This document shows, piece after piece, positions 1 through 8,586 of a stretch of 64,000 nt of DNA. The stretch is from Betaproteobacteria bacterium (lineage in GTDB: Bacteria; Pseudomonadota; Gammaproteobacteria; Burkholderiales; Burkholderiaceae_C), in the NCBI GenBank assembly GCA_016716535.1, contig JADJWD010000003.1, positions 1 through 64,000 on the forward strand, given 5' to 3'. The notes below the pieces were generated by a model. The model saw only the letters and a list, made by a program, of their open reading frames with translations. It did no database searches and had not been told where the DNA came from. The stretch's first letter is position 1, and the number at the start of each line of letters is the position of its first letter. The position numbers were made by a program, and so were the translations under genes.

Positions 1-2169
1 ATCGCCGCGTCGAAGTGACCGCATTGCGCGAGAGCGAACGCGTGCCTGGCACCGGCTAGGGCGCGCCATTGGGGGTGGAACTCGGCTTCGCGCAGCGCCA
101 GCACGCCGCCTCGCTGGCCTCGTGGCCGTCGCCCTGGTCGAGCCAGGCGGCGGCGCGCGCGAGGTGGCAGCGTAGGCGGTCGATGCCCGTCTCGGCCAGG
201 AGCTCCACCTCCGGCAGGCAGGCGAGCACCGCATTGCCGCCATGGCGCAGGCGCAGCCCCTCCAGCCGGGCCAGCAGCGACTCGAATCGCGCCCGGTCGT
301 CGCCGGCGCATTCGTACAGGCCGGCCGCCTTCTCGTAGAACTCGATCTGCTCGTCCAGGCGCCCGGCCACGCGCGCCAGGTCGCCCGCGGCGTGCCAGTG
401 GCGCGCGGCTTCGGCCGCGCGGCCGCCTTCCTGCCAATGCCAGGCGATGCGCGCCGGGCACCGTCGGTCTTCACCGAGCAAGGCGGCCACGTCGCGGTGC
501 AGCGCGCGCTGCACGCCTTCGGGCACGCTGCGCAGCGCGCTTTCGTACACCAGATCGTGGCTGAAGGCCTCGCCGCGCAGCACGTCGGCGGCCTCGAGCA
601 CGGCCCAGGTGTCGACGAGCGAGAGCAGCGGCTGCCCGAGCAGCCGCGCGGCGCGATCGGCCGTGAAGTCCGAGCCGGCCACCGCCGCCACGCGCAGCAG
701 CGCCTGCGCCGGGTCGGGCAGGCTGCGCAGCCGGTCGTCGAGCAGCGACTGGATCGAATCGGGCCGCGGCCAGGCCTGTGCGCCGAGCGCGGTGCCGCGG
801 GTGATCACATCCTGCAGCGTCGCCAGCGTGAACAGCAGGTGGCCGCCGGCGTGGCGGTACAGCCGCGCGGCCACGTCGGTGTCGAGCAGCACCGGCAGCG
901 CCAGCGTCGACAGCAGCTGGGCCAGCTCGTCGGGGCTCAGCGGCTCGAGGTGCAGCTGCACCGGGTGGTGCGAAGCGGCCAGCCAGGCCGACAACGAAGC
1001 GCCGTGCGTCTGCAGCGCCGCGGGGCGCGCGGCCAGGCCGATGCGCAGCGCGGCGAGGCCGGGCCGCGCGCTCAGCCAGCCGAGCGCGTCGAGCGTCGCC
1101 AGATCGGCGTTGTGCAGGTCGTCGATGACGATGCCCGCCAGCCCCAGCGGCAGCGCGGCGGCTAGCAGCTGCTCGACGGCATGCCACACGAGCGGCCCAT
1201 CCGCCGCCGCGCCGGGCGGCGTGCCGAACTCCGGGCGGATGCGCGCGAGCTCGCCGCGCACCGCGGCGGGCAGTTCCGGCGTTGAACCGCTGCTCGACGC
1301 CGAACAGGATGCGACCGAGCAGCGCGTAAGGCGAAGGTCGTCCCCAGGCTGCGCCCGTTCCTGCACGATGCCTTCCTGCTGGTGCAGGAAGTCTTCGAGC
1401 AAGCGGCTCTTGCCCTGGCCGGCATCGCCGATCAGCAGAAACGGCTGCGAGCGCTGCCAGGCGGCGGCCATGGCCTGCCAGATGCCCTGCCGGCCGATCA
1501 GCACCGGCGGGCGCAGCAGACTCACCGGTACCGGCCGCCGGGGCAGCGGGCCGGCACGCTCGGCCGCCTCCACCGTCTGCATCAGCTGCAGCGTCTCGTC
1601 GCTGGGGCGCACGCCGAGCTCGTCGCGCAGCACCGAGGCCAGCCGCCAGCAGCAGTCGCGCGCGGCGGCCAGGTCGTTGCGCAGGTAATGCGGGCGGACG
1701 AGCCGCCGCCAACCGTGTTCGTTCAACGGCGCCAGCTCCACGGCGCGCGCGGCCAGGGGCAGCGCGTCGCGCAGCCGGCCGGCGCTTTCCAGGCCTGCGG
1801 CGCGATCGGTCAGCTCGCGCACGATGGCGGTGGTCACCTTCTCGCGCGCGTTGGTGAGCCAGTGGTCGAGCGCGTCGTTGTCGCCGAAGTCGTGGCCGGC
1901 GAGCAGCACGCCCACGCTCAGCAAGGCGTCGTTGGCCGCATCGCCGAGCGCGGCCACGTCGGCCGACACCGCGGCGCCCAGGCGCACCTGCGTGCCGACC
2001 TCGACAGCTCGCACAACACCACGCGCGCCTGCGGCCCGTCGATGGCCAGCTTGGCCAGCAGCGCCGCGTCCTTGGGCGACAGCTTGACCGGCGGCTGGCC
2101 GCGCACGGACCACGTCGTGTCACCCAGCAGCGTGATCCTCGCTCCCTCTTCTTCCTCGTTCTTCTTCAT
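1..2169 (-). pseudogene. AfsR/BTAD-type transcriptional regulator with AAA ATPase domain, disrupted, runs off the left edge
   Basis: The N-terminus (MKKNEEEEGARITLLGD, start at 2169) looks like the winged-helix DNA-binding domain of AfsR/SARP-like regulators. It is followed by a bacterial transcriptional activation (BTAD-like) tetratricopeptide region ending near ELGVRPSDET, then an ATPase domain with a P-loop (GDAGQGKSRL) and a Walker B-like stretch (GIVIDDLHNAD), then helical repeats. The reading frame is broken at several places. Near 2000 the helix-wing part of the DNA-binding domain seems to be missing and the frame jumps. Two compensating shifts lie at about 1340 and 1285. A further shift near 90-115 creates the stop at 56-58, while the homologous frame (ALREAEFHPQW) continues past base 1. 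Four disruptions in 2 kb exceed the roughly one per 10-15 kb seen elsewhere, so real decay is plausible beside sequencing error. It is divergent from the caspase-like gene, which it could have regulated. Confidence 0.7.
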
Positions 2170-2257
2170 TACTTCAGTTTAGGACCATGATCGGCGCGCC
2201 TGTCGGGCGAGAAACCCGATGCCTTGCCGAACCGCCTTTTCGGAACGGGAGCCATGC

Positions 2258-3175
2258 ATGTTCAGAAAGGTGTTTGCCCAAACCCTCGTTGCGCTGGCAT
2301 TCGCCGCTGCGGCCGATGCCGGGCGTGCGGAATGGCGGGCCTTGCTCGTCGGCGTGGCGGACTATCCGACGCTGCCGGCCGGCGTCGAGCGCACGACGGG
2401 CGCGCGCAACGACGTGCTGCTGCTGCGCGAGGTGCTCCGGCAGCGCGGGCTCGAGCCCGAGCAGATCCGCGTGCTGTCCGATGGCGTGGCCGGCGCCGAG
2501 TTGCCGACGCGGGCCAACATCCTGCGCGCGCTCGACGACCTGGCGGCAGCGAGCGCGCCGGGGGATTCGGTGTTCGTGCATTTCTCCGGCCACGGCAGCC
2601 TCGAACCCGGTGCGGCGGCGCGCGGCGAAGGCACCCCGACGTTCCTGCCGCTGGACATCGGCCGCTGGAACGGCGCCGCCGGCGTGGTCGAAAACGCCAT
2701 TCGGCAGGGCGACCTGCGGCAGCGGGTCGATCGCATCGCCAACCGCGGGGCGTTCGTCTGGGGCGTGTTCGATGCCTGCCATTCGGCGGTGCTGGTGCGC
2801 CGACCGGGATCGCCGCAATTGCAGCGCCGCTTCGTCGACCCGGCCGCGCTCGGCGTGCCGCTGGGGGCCATCGACGGTTGGCGGCAGGGCATCGAGGACG
2901 GGGCCGGTGCAGCGGCCATCTCTTCGACCTGCGCGCGGTCGATCAACAACGAGACGACCGGGATCCTGCCGAGCGCATTGCTCAACGGCTGCGGCAGGCT
3001 GGCGCAACCTGCGAGCCAGCCCGTGGCGAGCACGGCCAGCAGCACCCGCGCCGAGCGCAGCGATGACCCGCGCGACGGGTACGCGGTCATCGAGCGTGAG
3101 GGCGGGCAGCGGTCATGCAAGGCAGCCTCGTGCGACGACTGTAGCAACGGCCGGGCTAGGATCGCGGCACCATGA
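2258..3175 (+). CDS. Secreted caspase-like (peptidase C14) protein, truncated
   Basis: Caspase-fold cysteine peptidase (metacaspase-like), predicted to be exported. The chosen ATG at 2258 has GGGAG six bases upstream and starts a signal peptide (MFRKVFAQ followed by an Ala-rich hydrophobic stretch ending near residue 22). The p20-like domain follows: EWRALLVGVADYP, then the histidine motif HFSGHGS near residue 110 and the cysteine motif FDACHSA near residue 170, so both members of the catalytic dyad are present. Related beta-proteobacterial caspases are usually much longer. Here recognisable sequence ends near residue 220, and the last 85 or so codons are antisense to a lipoprotein signal peptide on the other strand. 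The 3' part of the gene has therefore probably been lost by deletion. Function of the family in this setting is unknown. Confidence 0.7.
   Translation: MFRKVFAQTLVALAFAAAADAGRAEWRALLVGVADYPTLPAGVERTTGARNDVLLLREVLRQRGLEPEQIRVLSDGVAGAELPTRANILRALDDLAAASAPGDSVFVHFSGHGSLEPGAAARGEGTPTFLPLDIGRWNGAAGVVENAIRQGDLRQRVDRIANRGAFVWGVFDACHSAVLVRRPGSPQLQRRFVDPAALGVPLGAIDGWRQGIEDGAGAAAISSTCARSINNETTGILPSALLNGCGRLAQPASQPVASTASSTRAERSDDPRDGYAVIEREGGQRSCKAASCDDCSNGRARIAAP
2915..3090 (-). pseudogene. Lipoprotein N-terminal fragment
   Basis: On the minus strand an ATG at 3090 opens a classic lipoprotein signal peptide (RVLLAVLATGWLAGCAS, lipobox LAGC) followed by about 35 plausible residues (PLSNALGRIPVVSLLIDRA). 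After about position 2915 the frame only mirrors the caspase gene and no protein-like sequence continues. The family is not recognisable from what remains. The ORF stays open on the minus strand, so the truncation is a judgement from composition and from the opposite-strand caspase, not from a stop codon. The simplest reading is a fragment left by the deletion that also truncated the caspase-like gene. Confidence 0.35.
3157..3162 (+). promoter_or_regulatory. -10 element for the M17 peptidase gene
   Basis: TAGGAT lies nine bases before the ATG at 3172 and no Shine-Dalgarno sequence precedes that ATG. This predicts a transcript with a leader of about 0-3 bases. No convincing -35 is visible. Confidence 0.4.
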
Positions 3176-4555
3176 CCGTCGAACTCCAGGACACCCCCGC
3201 ACGCGGCAGCGTGCCGATCCATCTCACGACCGCGGCGCTGTGCAAGGAGCACGCCGGGCGGCTCGGCCCGCCGCAGCGCCGCTGGCTTGCTGCCTGCGGC
3301 TTCGAGGGCAAGGCGGCGAGCCACGCGCTCGTGCCCGGGGCCGACGGCGCCCTCGGTGAGGTGTGGGCCGGCGTGCGCGACGCGGCCGACCCTTGGGCGC
3401 TGGCCGCGCTGCCGAAGGCACTGCCGGCCGGGCGTTATCACCTCGGTGATGCCGGGCTCGCCGGCGATGCGGCCGCGGCGGCGATGTCGTGGGAGCTTGG
3501 CGCCTACCAGTTCGACCTGTACAAGCCGCGGCCGCGCGAAGCGGCGCGGCTCTTGTTGCCCACGAGTGATGCCGCCCGGCGCGGCCTGCTCCTGGCCACC
3601 GCCATCGCCGCCACGCGCGACCTCGTCAACACGCCGGCCGAGCACATGGGCCCGGCCGAGCTGGCCGAGGCGGTGCGCCTCGTCGCCCGCCAGCACAAGG
3701 CGCGTGTGCGCGTGGTCGTCGGCGACGCCCTGCTGCGCGAGGGCTTCCCGGCCGTGCACGCGGTCGGGCGCGCCGCGGCGCGCGCGCCGCGCCTGGTCGA
3801 GCTGACCTGGGGCCGCGCGCGCGACCCGCTTTTGGTGCTGGTCGGCAAGGGCGTGTGCTTCGATTCCGGCGGCCTGGACCTCAAGTCGGCCGAGGGCATG
3901 CGGCTGATGAAGAAGGACATGGGCGGGGCCGCGAACGCGCTCGGCCTGGCGCAGCTGATCATGGCGCTGGCGTTGCCGGTGCGGCTGCAGCTCCTGATCC
4001 CGGCGGTCGAGAACGCCGTCGCCGGCAACGCCTTTCGGCCCGGCGACATCTTCAAGACGCGCGCCGGCGTGCACATCGAGATCGGCAACACCGACGCCGA
4101 AGGGGCGCGTCATCCTGTGCGACGCGCTCGCCTACGCGGCCGAGGGCCAGCCCGACCTGATCATCGATCTGGCCACGCTCACCGGCGCGGCGCGCACGGC
4201 GCTCGGGCCGGCGCTGCCGGCGCTCTTTTGCCGCGAGATGGCGATGGCGCGCGAGCTCGTCGACCTCGGCCTCGAGCTGGGCGACCCGCTGTGGCACCTG
4301 CCGCTGTGGCGCGACTATCACGGCCTGATCGAGAGCGACGTGGCCGACATCGTCAACACCGGCCGCGGCGCGATGGCCGGCGCCGTCACCGCGGCGCTGT
4401 TCCTCGCCGACTTCGTGCCGGACGAGCTGCCGTGGCTGCACATCGACCTCTTCGCCTGGAACGACAGCGCCCGGCCCGGCCGGCCCGTGGGCGGCGAGGC
4501 GCAGGCGCTGCGCACGCTGCTGGCGTGGCTGGAGCGACGGTACAGGCGCGGGTGA
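3172..4555 (+). CDS. Leucyl aminopeptidase family protein (M17), with a single-base frameshift
   Basis: Di-metal cytosolic aminopeptidase of family M17, about 460 aa once corrected, matching the short leucyl-aminopeptidase-like group. The catalytic domain shows the lysine/metal-ligand block GKGVCFDSGG followed by LKSAEGMRLMKKDMGGA near residues 225-250, then NTDAEGR with further ligands near residue 310. Immediately after NTDAEG the frame shifts: a run of four G at 4100-4103 appears one base too long. The correct frame then continues through LCDALAYAAEGQPDLIIDLATLTGAAR and ends with the TGA at 4553-4555. The shift is in a G run inside a conserved active-site motif, so a sequencing indel is likely. 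It is divergent from the lipoprotein fragment, with an 81-bp gap. Confidence 0.85.
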
Positions 4556-4786
4556 GCTGACCGCAGGCGCGGCACCGCGCGGTTGATGCCTCCGGCGCTG
4601 CGCGGCGGCGTGTGAACAACGCAGCCATTGCAGCGTTGTTCGAGGCTTATGGCGCGCCGCGGTCTGGCAAAGTCCTCGGTGACGACAGGCGAGAACCGAC
4701 CGCACCACTGGGCGGAGTACCGGAACCCGTGCCCGGCGCCTGCTCGCTCACCTTCTTCTGCGTCGCCTCCGGGCGACGCGCGCTTT

Positions 4787-5917
4787 TCAGCGCAGCGCCT
4801 CGCGCAACGCCCCCAGCTCCGCCGGTTCGAGGCGGGCCTGCTCGCAGGTGGCCGCTTGCGCATCGCAGATCACCACCGCATCGGACTGCCACAAGACGCG
4901 CAGCTCGCGGCCTGTGGCATGCCGCAGCAGCGCCGACGGCGCCACAGCGGGCGGGCCATCAGCGCGCTCACTCCAACGGCCACGCGTCGCGGCGGCCAGC
5001 CGCGCCAGCGCTACGGTGGGCAGTAGCTCATCGCCACCCGCCGCGCCGCGCCAGCGCCAGGCGGCGGCATCGGCGTCGGCAAGCACCCCTTCGAGCAGCG
5101 ACGGCGCGCCTGCGCGCAGCGCGCGCGGCGGTGTCGAAGCGCTGCCGAGCACGTTGCCGCCGGCCGCGGCGCCGCGCGCTGCGGGCGCACGCGCGGTGGG
5201 TGCGGCGCCAGGTTGCGGCGCTGTCTCCGACCTCAACGACGGCTCCGCCGGAGCTGGTGCCGCGTCGGCGAACGGCCGCGGTTCCTGTGGCGGGGGCGCG
5301 GGCCGCGGCGGAGGCGGTGCGGCCGGTGCAGGCGGTGGCGGCATCGCGGCGGCCGGGGCTGGTGCCGGCGCCGCAGTCCTCGGCGCCTGCTCGGTCGCGC
5401 GTGGGGCGGGTATGGGCGTGGGCGCCGTCGTCGCCGTGGCGTCGGCTGCCGTACGTCGAGTCGCGGCCGCGCGCGACTCCGCCTCGCGCGACTGGCGGGC
5501 CGCTTCGGACGCCTGCCGCGCCGCTTCGTCCCGGTGGCGAGTCGCTTCGGCGGACCGGCGTGCGGCGGCCTCCTGGTCGGCCGCGGCTCGCGCAGCCGTT
5601 GCTGTCCGGTCGCCGACGGCGCGCTCGGTCAGGCCCGCCGCGGGCGGCTTCGTTGCGGGCAGCGGCGCTGGTGCTGTGACGGGTGGTGCTGCGGCCGGAG
5701 GTGAAGGCACCGTCGCTGGTGCCGGCGCTGGTGCGGTCGCATCGGTGGAGGGCCCGGTCGTCGTGGCCGGCGCAGCCGGTGCCGGTGAAGCGGCCGGCGC
5801 GGGCACCGCTGCCGCCGGCGCCGCTCGCCTCTCCGGCGCCTCGGGCTGCTGGTCGCGGCCGACCCACAGCACCGTCGCGGCCAGCAGCGCCGCCGCCGCG
5901 GTGCCGGCGCCGCCCAT
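4787..5917 (-). CDS. Single-pass membrane protein, probable anti-sigma-like partner of the ECF sigma factor
   Basis: About 376 aa from the ATG at 5917. One transmembrane helix lies at residues 4-20 (TAAAALLAATVLWVG). It is followed by a long Ala/Pro-rich linker, a charged coiled-coil-like stretch (repeated EAARQASEAARQ-type residues) and a globular C-terminal domain of about 100 aa (ending QARLEPAELGALREALR). No enzymatic motif is visible. Position directly downstream of an ECF sigma gene and the membrane topology suggest a role in controlling that sigma factor, but the cytoplasmic N-terminal domain expected of an anti-sigma factor is nearly absent. The sigma-like sequence of the upstream gene ends exactly where this ORF begins, so both genes may have lost sequence at the junction. 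Start choice is uncertain. Confidence 0.55.
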   Translation of the reverse strand: MGGAGTAAAALLAATVLWVGRDQQPEAPERRAAPAAAVPAPAASPAPAAPATTTGPSTDATAPAPAPATVPSPPAAAPPVTAPAPLPATKPPAAGLTERAVGDRTATAARAAADQEAAARRSAEATRHRDEAARQASEAARQSREAESRAAATRRTAADATATTAPTPIPAPRATEQAPRTAAPAPAPAAAMPPPPAPAAPPPPRPAPPPQEPRPFADAAPAPAEPSLRSETAPQPGAAPTARAPAARGAAAGGNVLGSASTPPRALRAGAPSLLEGVLADADAAAWRWRGAAGGDELLPTVALARLAAATRGRWSERADGPPAVAPSALLRHATGRELRVLWQSDAVVICDAQAATCEQARLEPAELGALREALR

Positions 5918-6510
5918 GCGCCGGTGCGCAGCTTGGCCATCGCGTAGCGAAGCCGCGTCTTCGCCGTCTCGAAGCCGACCTCGAGCGCTCGCGCCATCTC
6001 GTCGACCGGCAGTCCATCGTCGTGGTGCAGGAGGAAGGCGGTGCGCTGCGGCAGCGGCAGGCCATCGAGGCAATCGAGCAGCCGCTGGCCGGCGCGGCGC
6101 CAGAAGAGGCGGTCGTCGTGGCTGCCGGCACTGTCCGGCGGCGGGTCGGGCCAGCCCGACCACGGCGTGCCGGCGGGCTCGAACGGCGCGCCGTGGCGGT
6201 CGTCGTCGTCGCAGTCGAGCGTGACCTCGCGACCGCACTTGCGCAGGCAGTCGATGGCGCGGTGGTGCGCGATCGTGAAGAGCCACGTGCGGAATGCGGC
6301 GCCCTGCGGCCGCCAGGTGGCGCGCGCCTCGATGGCGCGCATCCAGGTGTCCTGGAAGACCTCGTCGACCTGCGCCGCGGCGGCGCGCCCGAGCAGGCGC
6401 CGCACGAAGCGGTACAGCGCCTGCTCGTGACGCGCGTACAGGCGCTCGAAAGCGCGGCCGTCGCCGGCGGCGAAGGCTCGCATCAGTTCGTCGTCCGCGG
6501 GGTCGTGCAT
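5629..6510 (-). CDS. ECF-type RNA polymerase sigma factor
   Basis: Extracytoplasmic-function sigma-70 factor. Region 2 covers residues 24-90 (FERLYARHEQALYRFVRRLL, then DEVFQDTWMRA and AFRTWLFTIAHHRAID, the core- and -10-binding segments). Region 4 covers residues 145-195 (LPLPQRTAFLLHHDDGLP and the helix-turn-helix FETAKTRLRYAMAKLR). The ATG at 6510 (MHDPADDELM) fits family N-termini; in-frame sequence farther upstream is arginine-rich and non-homologous. The recognisable protein is about 198 aa and ends at about 5917. The frame happens to stay open to a stop at 5629, adding about 95 Arg/Pro-rich residues that only overlap the partner gene in another frame. A lost stop codon by small deletion or indel is likely. 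The vWA gene is divergently placed and is a candidate target. Confidence 0.75.
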   Translation of the reverse strand: MHDPADDELMRAFAAGDGRAFERLYARHEQALYRFVRRLLGRAAAAQVDEVFQDTWMRAIEARATWRPQGAAFRTWLFTIAHHRAIDCLRKCGREVTLDCDDDDRHGAPFEPAGTPWSGWPDPPPDSAGSHDDRLFWRRAGQRLLDCLDGLPLPQRTAFLLHHDDGLPVDEMARALEVGFETAKTRLRYAMAKLRTGAWAAPAPRRRRCWPRRCCGSAATSSPRRRRGERRRRQRCPRRPLHRHRLRRPRRPGPPPMRPHQRRHQRRCLHLRPQHHPSQHQRRCPQRSRPRRA

Positions 6511-6590
6511 CGGCGGCGGCAGTGTGCCATCGGCCTTGTACGGCGCTGCCCGACGAACGGGGTGAAAGCGTGACGGACGGGTGCGGCGGC

Positions 6591-6620
6591 GAAGGGTGGC
6601 GAAGGGTTGCGAAAGGTGGC
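6591..6620. repeat. Three tandem 10-bp repeats in the sigma/vWA intergenic region
   Basis: Three adjacent near-identical decamers (GAAGGGTGGC, GAAGGGTTGC, GAAAGGTGGC) sit between the divergent sigma-factor start (6510) and the vWA gene start (6735). The period is close to one helical turn, so each copy would face the same side of the DNA. A regulator-binding array is possible; replication slippage in GC-rich DNA is the alternative. Confidence 0.5.
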
Positions 6621-6734
6621 GGCGGCGTTTAACCCCGTTGGCGCAGGCCAGGCGTATCAACCAGCGGCAGGGCGGTGCGCCGCCCCGACCGCGAACAAGT
6701 CCGCTTCAAGAAACCCACTGAAGGAAGACGCCTC

Positions 6735-8453
6735 ATGCAATCCCAAGCACCGACCCATCCGCCGCGGGCCGCCGACCGCACCGTTCGCTGGCCGCGCACG
6801 CCCCGGGCGCCGCGGCTGCGCCGCACGTTGCGCGGCTTCGCGGTGCTGGCCACCGTCGCCGCGATCGCCGTGCCCACACTCGCGCCGGCGCACGACTGGA
6901 TCTCGCCGACAGCGGTGACGTTGCTCGAAAGTGCCGCGGCGCATCGGCGTGCGCCGTCTGAAGGCTGGTCGGGCACGCTGTGGACGGGCGTCGGACGGGG
7001 CGCGCCGGCGGCGCCTTCGGCCACCGATTGCCGGCGGCCGCCCGCGACCTTCGACCTGCCGGGCTACGAGCCGCCGCGTGCGCAACGCGGCGAACCGGCC
7101 GTCGCGGTGACGGGCGCCGCCCCCGGGCGCGCCACCGCGGCAGCGACGCTGTCGCGTCCCGCTTCGCCGCCGCCTGCTTCACCGCCGTCACCCGCCACGC
7201 GCGCCGACGCCGAGGCCGGCGCCGCCACCGCGGCGGCCGAATCCCGCCGCAGCGGCGAGTTCGCCGACCGCCGCCACCGCATGCGGTCGCGTGCCGAACC
7301 GCTCGGCGACAGCGCCGTGGCCGTCGCCCCCGGCACCCGCCCGCCGCCTGCGCCGCACGCCGCGCCGCAGCTGGCCCCGCGCCCCGCCGACGAGCCGGTC
7401 AGCGCCGGCATGGTCGACGACAACGCCGACTTCGGCGCCTACCTCGCCTACCGGCAGCGCTGGCCGCAGCTCGCGCGGCGCGACCTCGACCCGGGCGGCC
7501 GCGTGCTGCTGGACGTGCGCGACGCCGCCGGCCGCGCCGTGCCCGACGCGCGGGTGCAGCTGCGCGCCGCGGGCCGCGAGCTGCCGCTGTGGGCGCGCAC
7601 CGATGCCGGCGGCCGCGCCTGGCTGATGCCGCAGCGCGACGCGGCCGCGCCGGCCGGTCAGCCGCTCGAGGTGGAGGTCACACGAGGCAGCGCGCGTACG
7701 CGGGTGCTCTGGACGCCCGGGCAGAAGGACGTGCTGCAGGCGCGCTTGGCGGCCGAGGCGGGGGCCGAGACCGTGGCCGCGCCGTGGCCCGCACGCCTGG
7801 ACCTCGTCTTCGTCGTCGACGCCACCGGCTCGATGGGCGACGAGATCGACAAGCTTAAGCGCTCGATGCGCGCGGTCGCCGACGAGATCGCGCGGCTGCC
7901 GGCGCGCCCCGATCTGTGCTTCGGGCTCGTCGCCTACCGCGACCGCGGCGACGCGTTCTTTGTGCGCGGCGCCGACCTGACGAACGACCTCGCTGCCTTC
8001 CAGCGTGTGCTCGAGAACCTGCAGGCCGGCGGCGGCGGCGACTACCCCGAGGCGATGAACGAGGCGCTGCACACCGCCGTGCACCGCATCTCGTGGCGTG
8101 GCGAGGGCACGGCGCGCATGGTCGTGCTGGTGGCCGACGCGCCGCCGCATCTCGACTACCCCGGCCCGCAATACGACCACGACCTGCGCGCGGCGGCCGC
8201 GCGCGGCATCAAGGTGTTCGGCGTCGGCGCCAGCGGCCTCGATCCGCAAGGCGAGTTCGTGCTGCGACAAGCGGCGCAATTCACCGGCGGGCGCTTCGTC
8301 TTCCTGACCTATGCGCAGGCGAATCGCCCGGCCAGCGGCCCCGGGCGCGAGACGGTGCACGACGTGCAGAACTACTCCGTCGAGACGCTCGATCGGCTGC
8401 TCGTGCGCCTGGTCAGCGAGGAGATGGCGCGCTGGCCGCAACCGGCGCCTTGA
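6735..8453 (+). CDS. von Willebrand factor A domain protein, membrane-anchored or exported
   Basis: About 572 aa from the ATG at 6735, which has AAGGAAG eight bases upstream; an upstream in-frame start at 6675 lacks a site. Residues 33-55 form a hydrophobic segment (GFAVLATVAAIAVPTL) that can act as signal peptide or anchor. A long Ala/Pro linker follows, then a beta-sandwich-like region (LDPGGRVLLDVRDAAGRAVPD, a carboxypeptidase-regulatory or Ig-like module). The vWA domain starts near residue 355 with the metal-ion-dependent adhesion site DATGSMGDE, a DxTxS variant of the usual DxSxS. Conserved later parts are GLVAYRDRGD and GGDYPEAM. It probably binds protein partners in the periplasm. It is divergent from the ECF sigma factor and its membrane partner, suggesting a three-gene envelope-sensing unit. 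Confidence 0.75.
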   Translation: MQSQAPTHPPRAADRTVRWPRTPRAPRLRRTLRGFAVLATVAAIAVPTLAPAHDWISPTAVTLLESAAAHRRAPSEGWSGTLWTGVGRGAPAAPSATDCRRPPATFDLPGYEPPRAQRGEPAVAVTGAAPGRATAAATLSRPASPPPASPPSPATRADAEAGAATAAAESRRSGEFADRRHRMRSRAEPLGDSAVAVAPGTRPPPAPHAAPQLAPRPADEPVSAGMVDDNADFGAYLAYRQRWPQLARRDLDPGGRVLLDVRDAAGRAVPDARVQLRAAGRELPLWARTDAGGRAWLMPQRDAAAPAGQPLEVEVTRGSARTRVLWTPGQKDVLQARLAAEAGAETVAAPWPARLDLVFVVDATGSMGDEIDKLKRSMRAVADEIARLPARPDLCFGLVAYRDRGDAFFVRGADLTNDLAAFQRVLENLQAGGGGDYPEAMNEALHTAVHRISWRGEGTARMVVLVADAPPHLDYPGPQYDHDLRAAAARGIKVFGVGASGLDPQGEFVLRQAAQFTGGRFVFLTYAQANRPASGPGRETVHDVQNYSVETLDRLLVRLVSEEMARWPQPAP

Positions 8454-8510
8454 TCGGATCACGTCGGACGACGGGGTACACGGCGCCGACCGCTAGGCAG
8501 GTGGGGCTTT

Positions 8511-8532
8511 CCCGGCCGCCGGGCCGGCCGGG
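8511..8532. terminator. GC-rich hairpin after the vWA gene
   Basis: CCCGGCC at 8511-8517 and GGCCGGG at 8526-8532 form a perfect 7-bp stem with an 8-base loop. There is no T-tract, so it is a weak intrinsic-terminator candidate. It separates the vWA gene from the paa promoter. Confidence 0.35.
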
Positions 8533-8538
8533 GCTGCC

Positions 8539-8562
8539 TAGAATTCCCCGACCGACTGGTCG
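8539..8562 (+). promoter_or_regulatory. paa operon promoter with candidate TetR-type operator
   Basis: A good -10 hexamer TAGAAT lies at 8539-8544. It is followed at 8549-8562 by CGACCGACTGGTCG, with inverted arms CGACC and GGTCG around four bases, placed across the expected transcription start. That is where a TetR repressor would block initiation. The TetR gene ending this operon (15097) is the natural candidate to bind it. No clear -35 is seen. The match to any published PaaR site was not checked. Confidence 0.4.
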
Positions 8563-8586
8563 AAGAATAAACAGGAGACACGTCCG

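Noticed and set aside
4556..4786. Small gene in the gap between the M17 peptidase and the membrane protein
   Set aside because: The open frames there have no ribosome site or protein-like composition; the 231-bp gap holds nothing that I can support.
6591..6620. Iterons of a replication origin
   Set aside because: Only three 10-bp copies, with no AT-rich region or replication initiator gene nearby.
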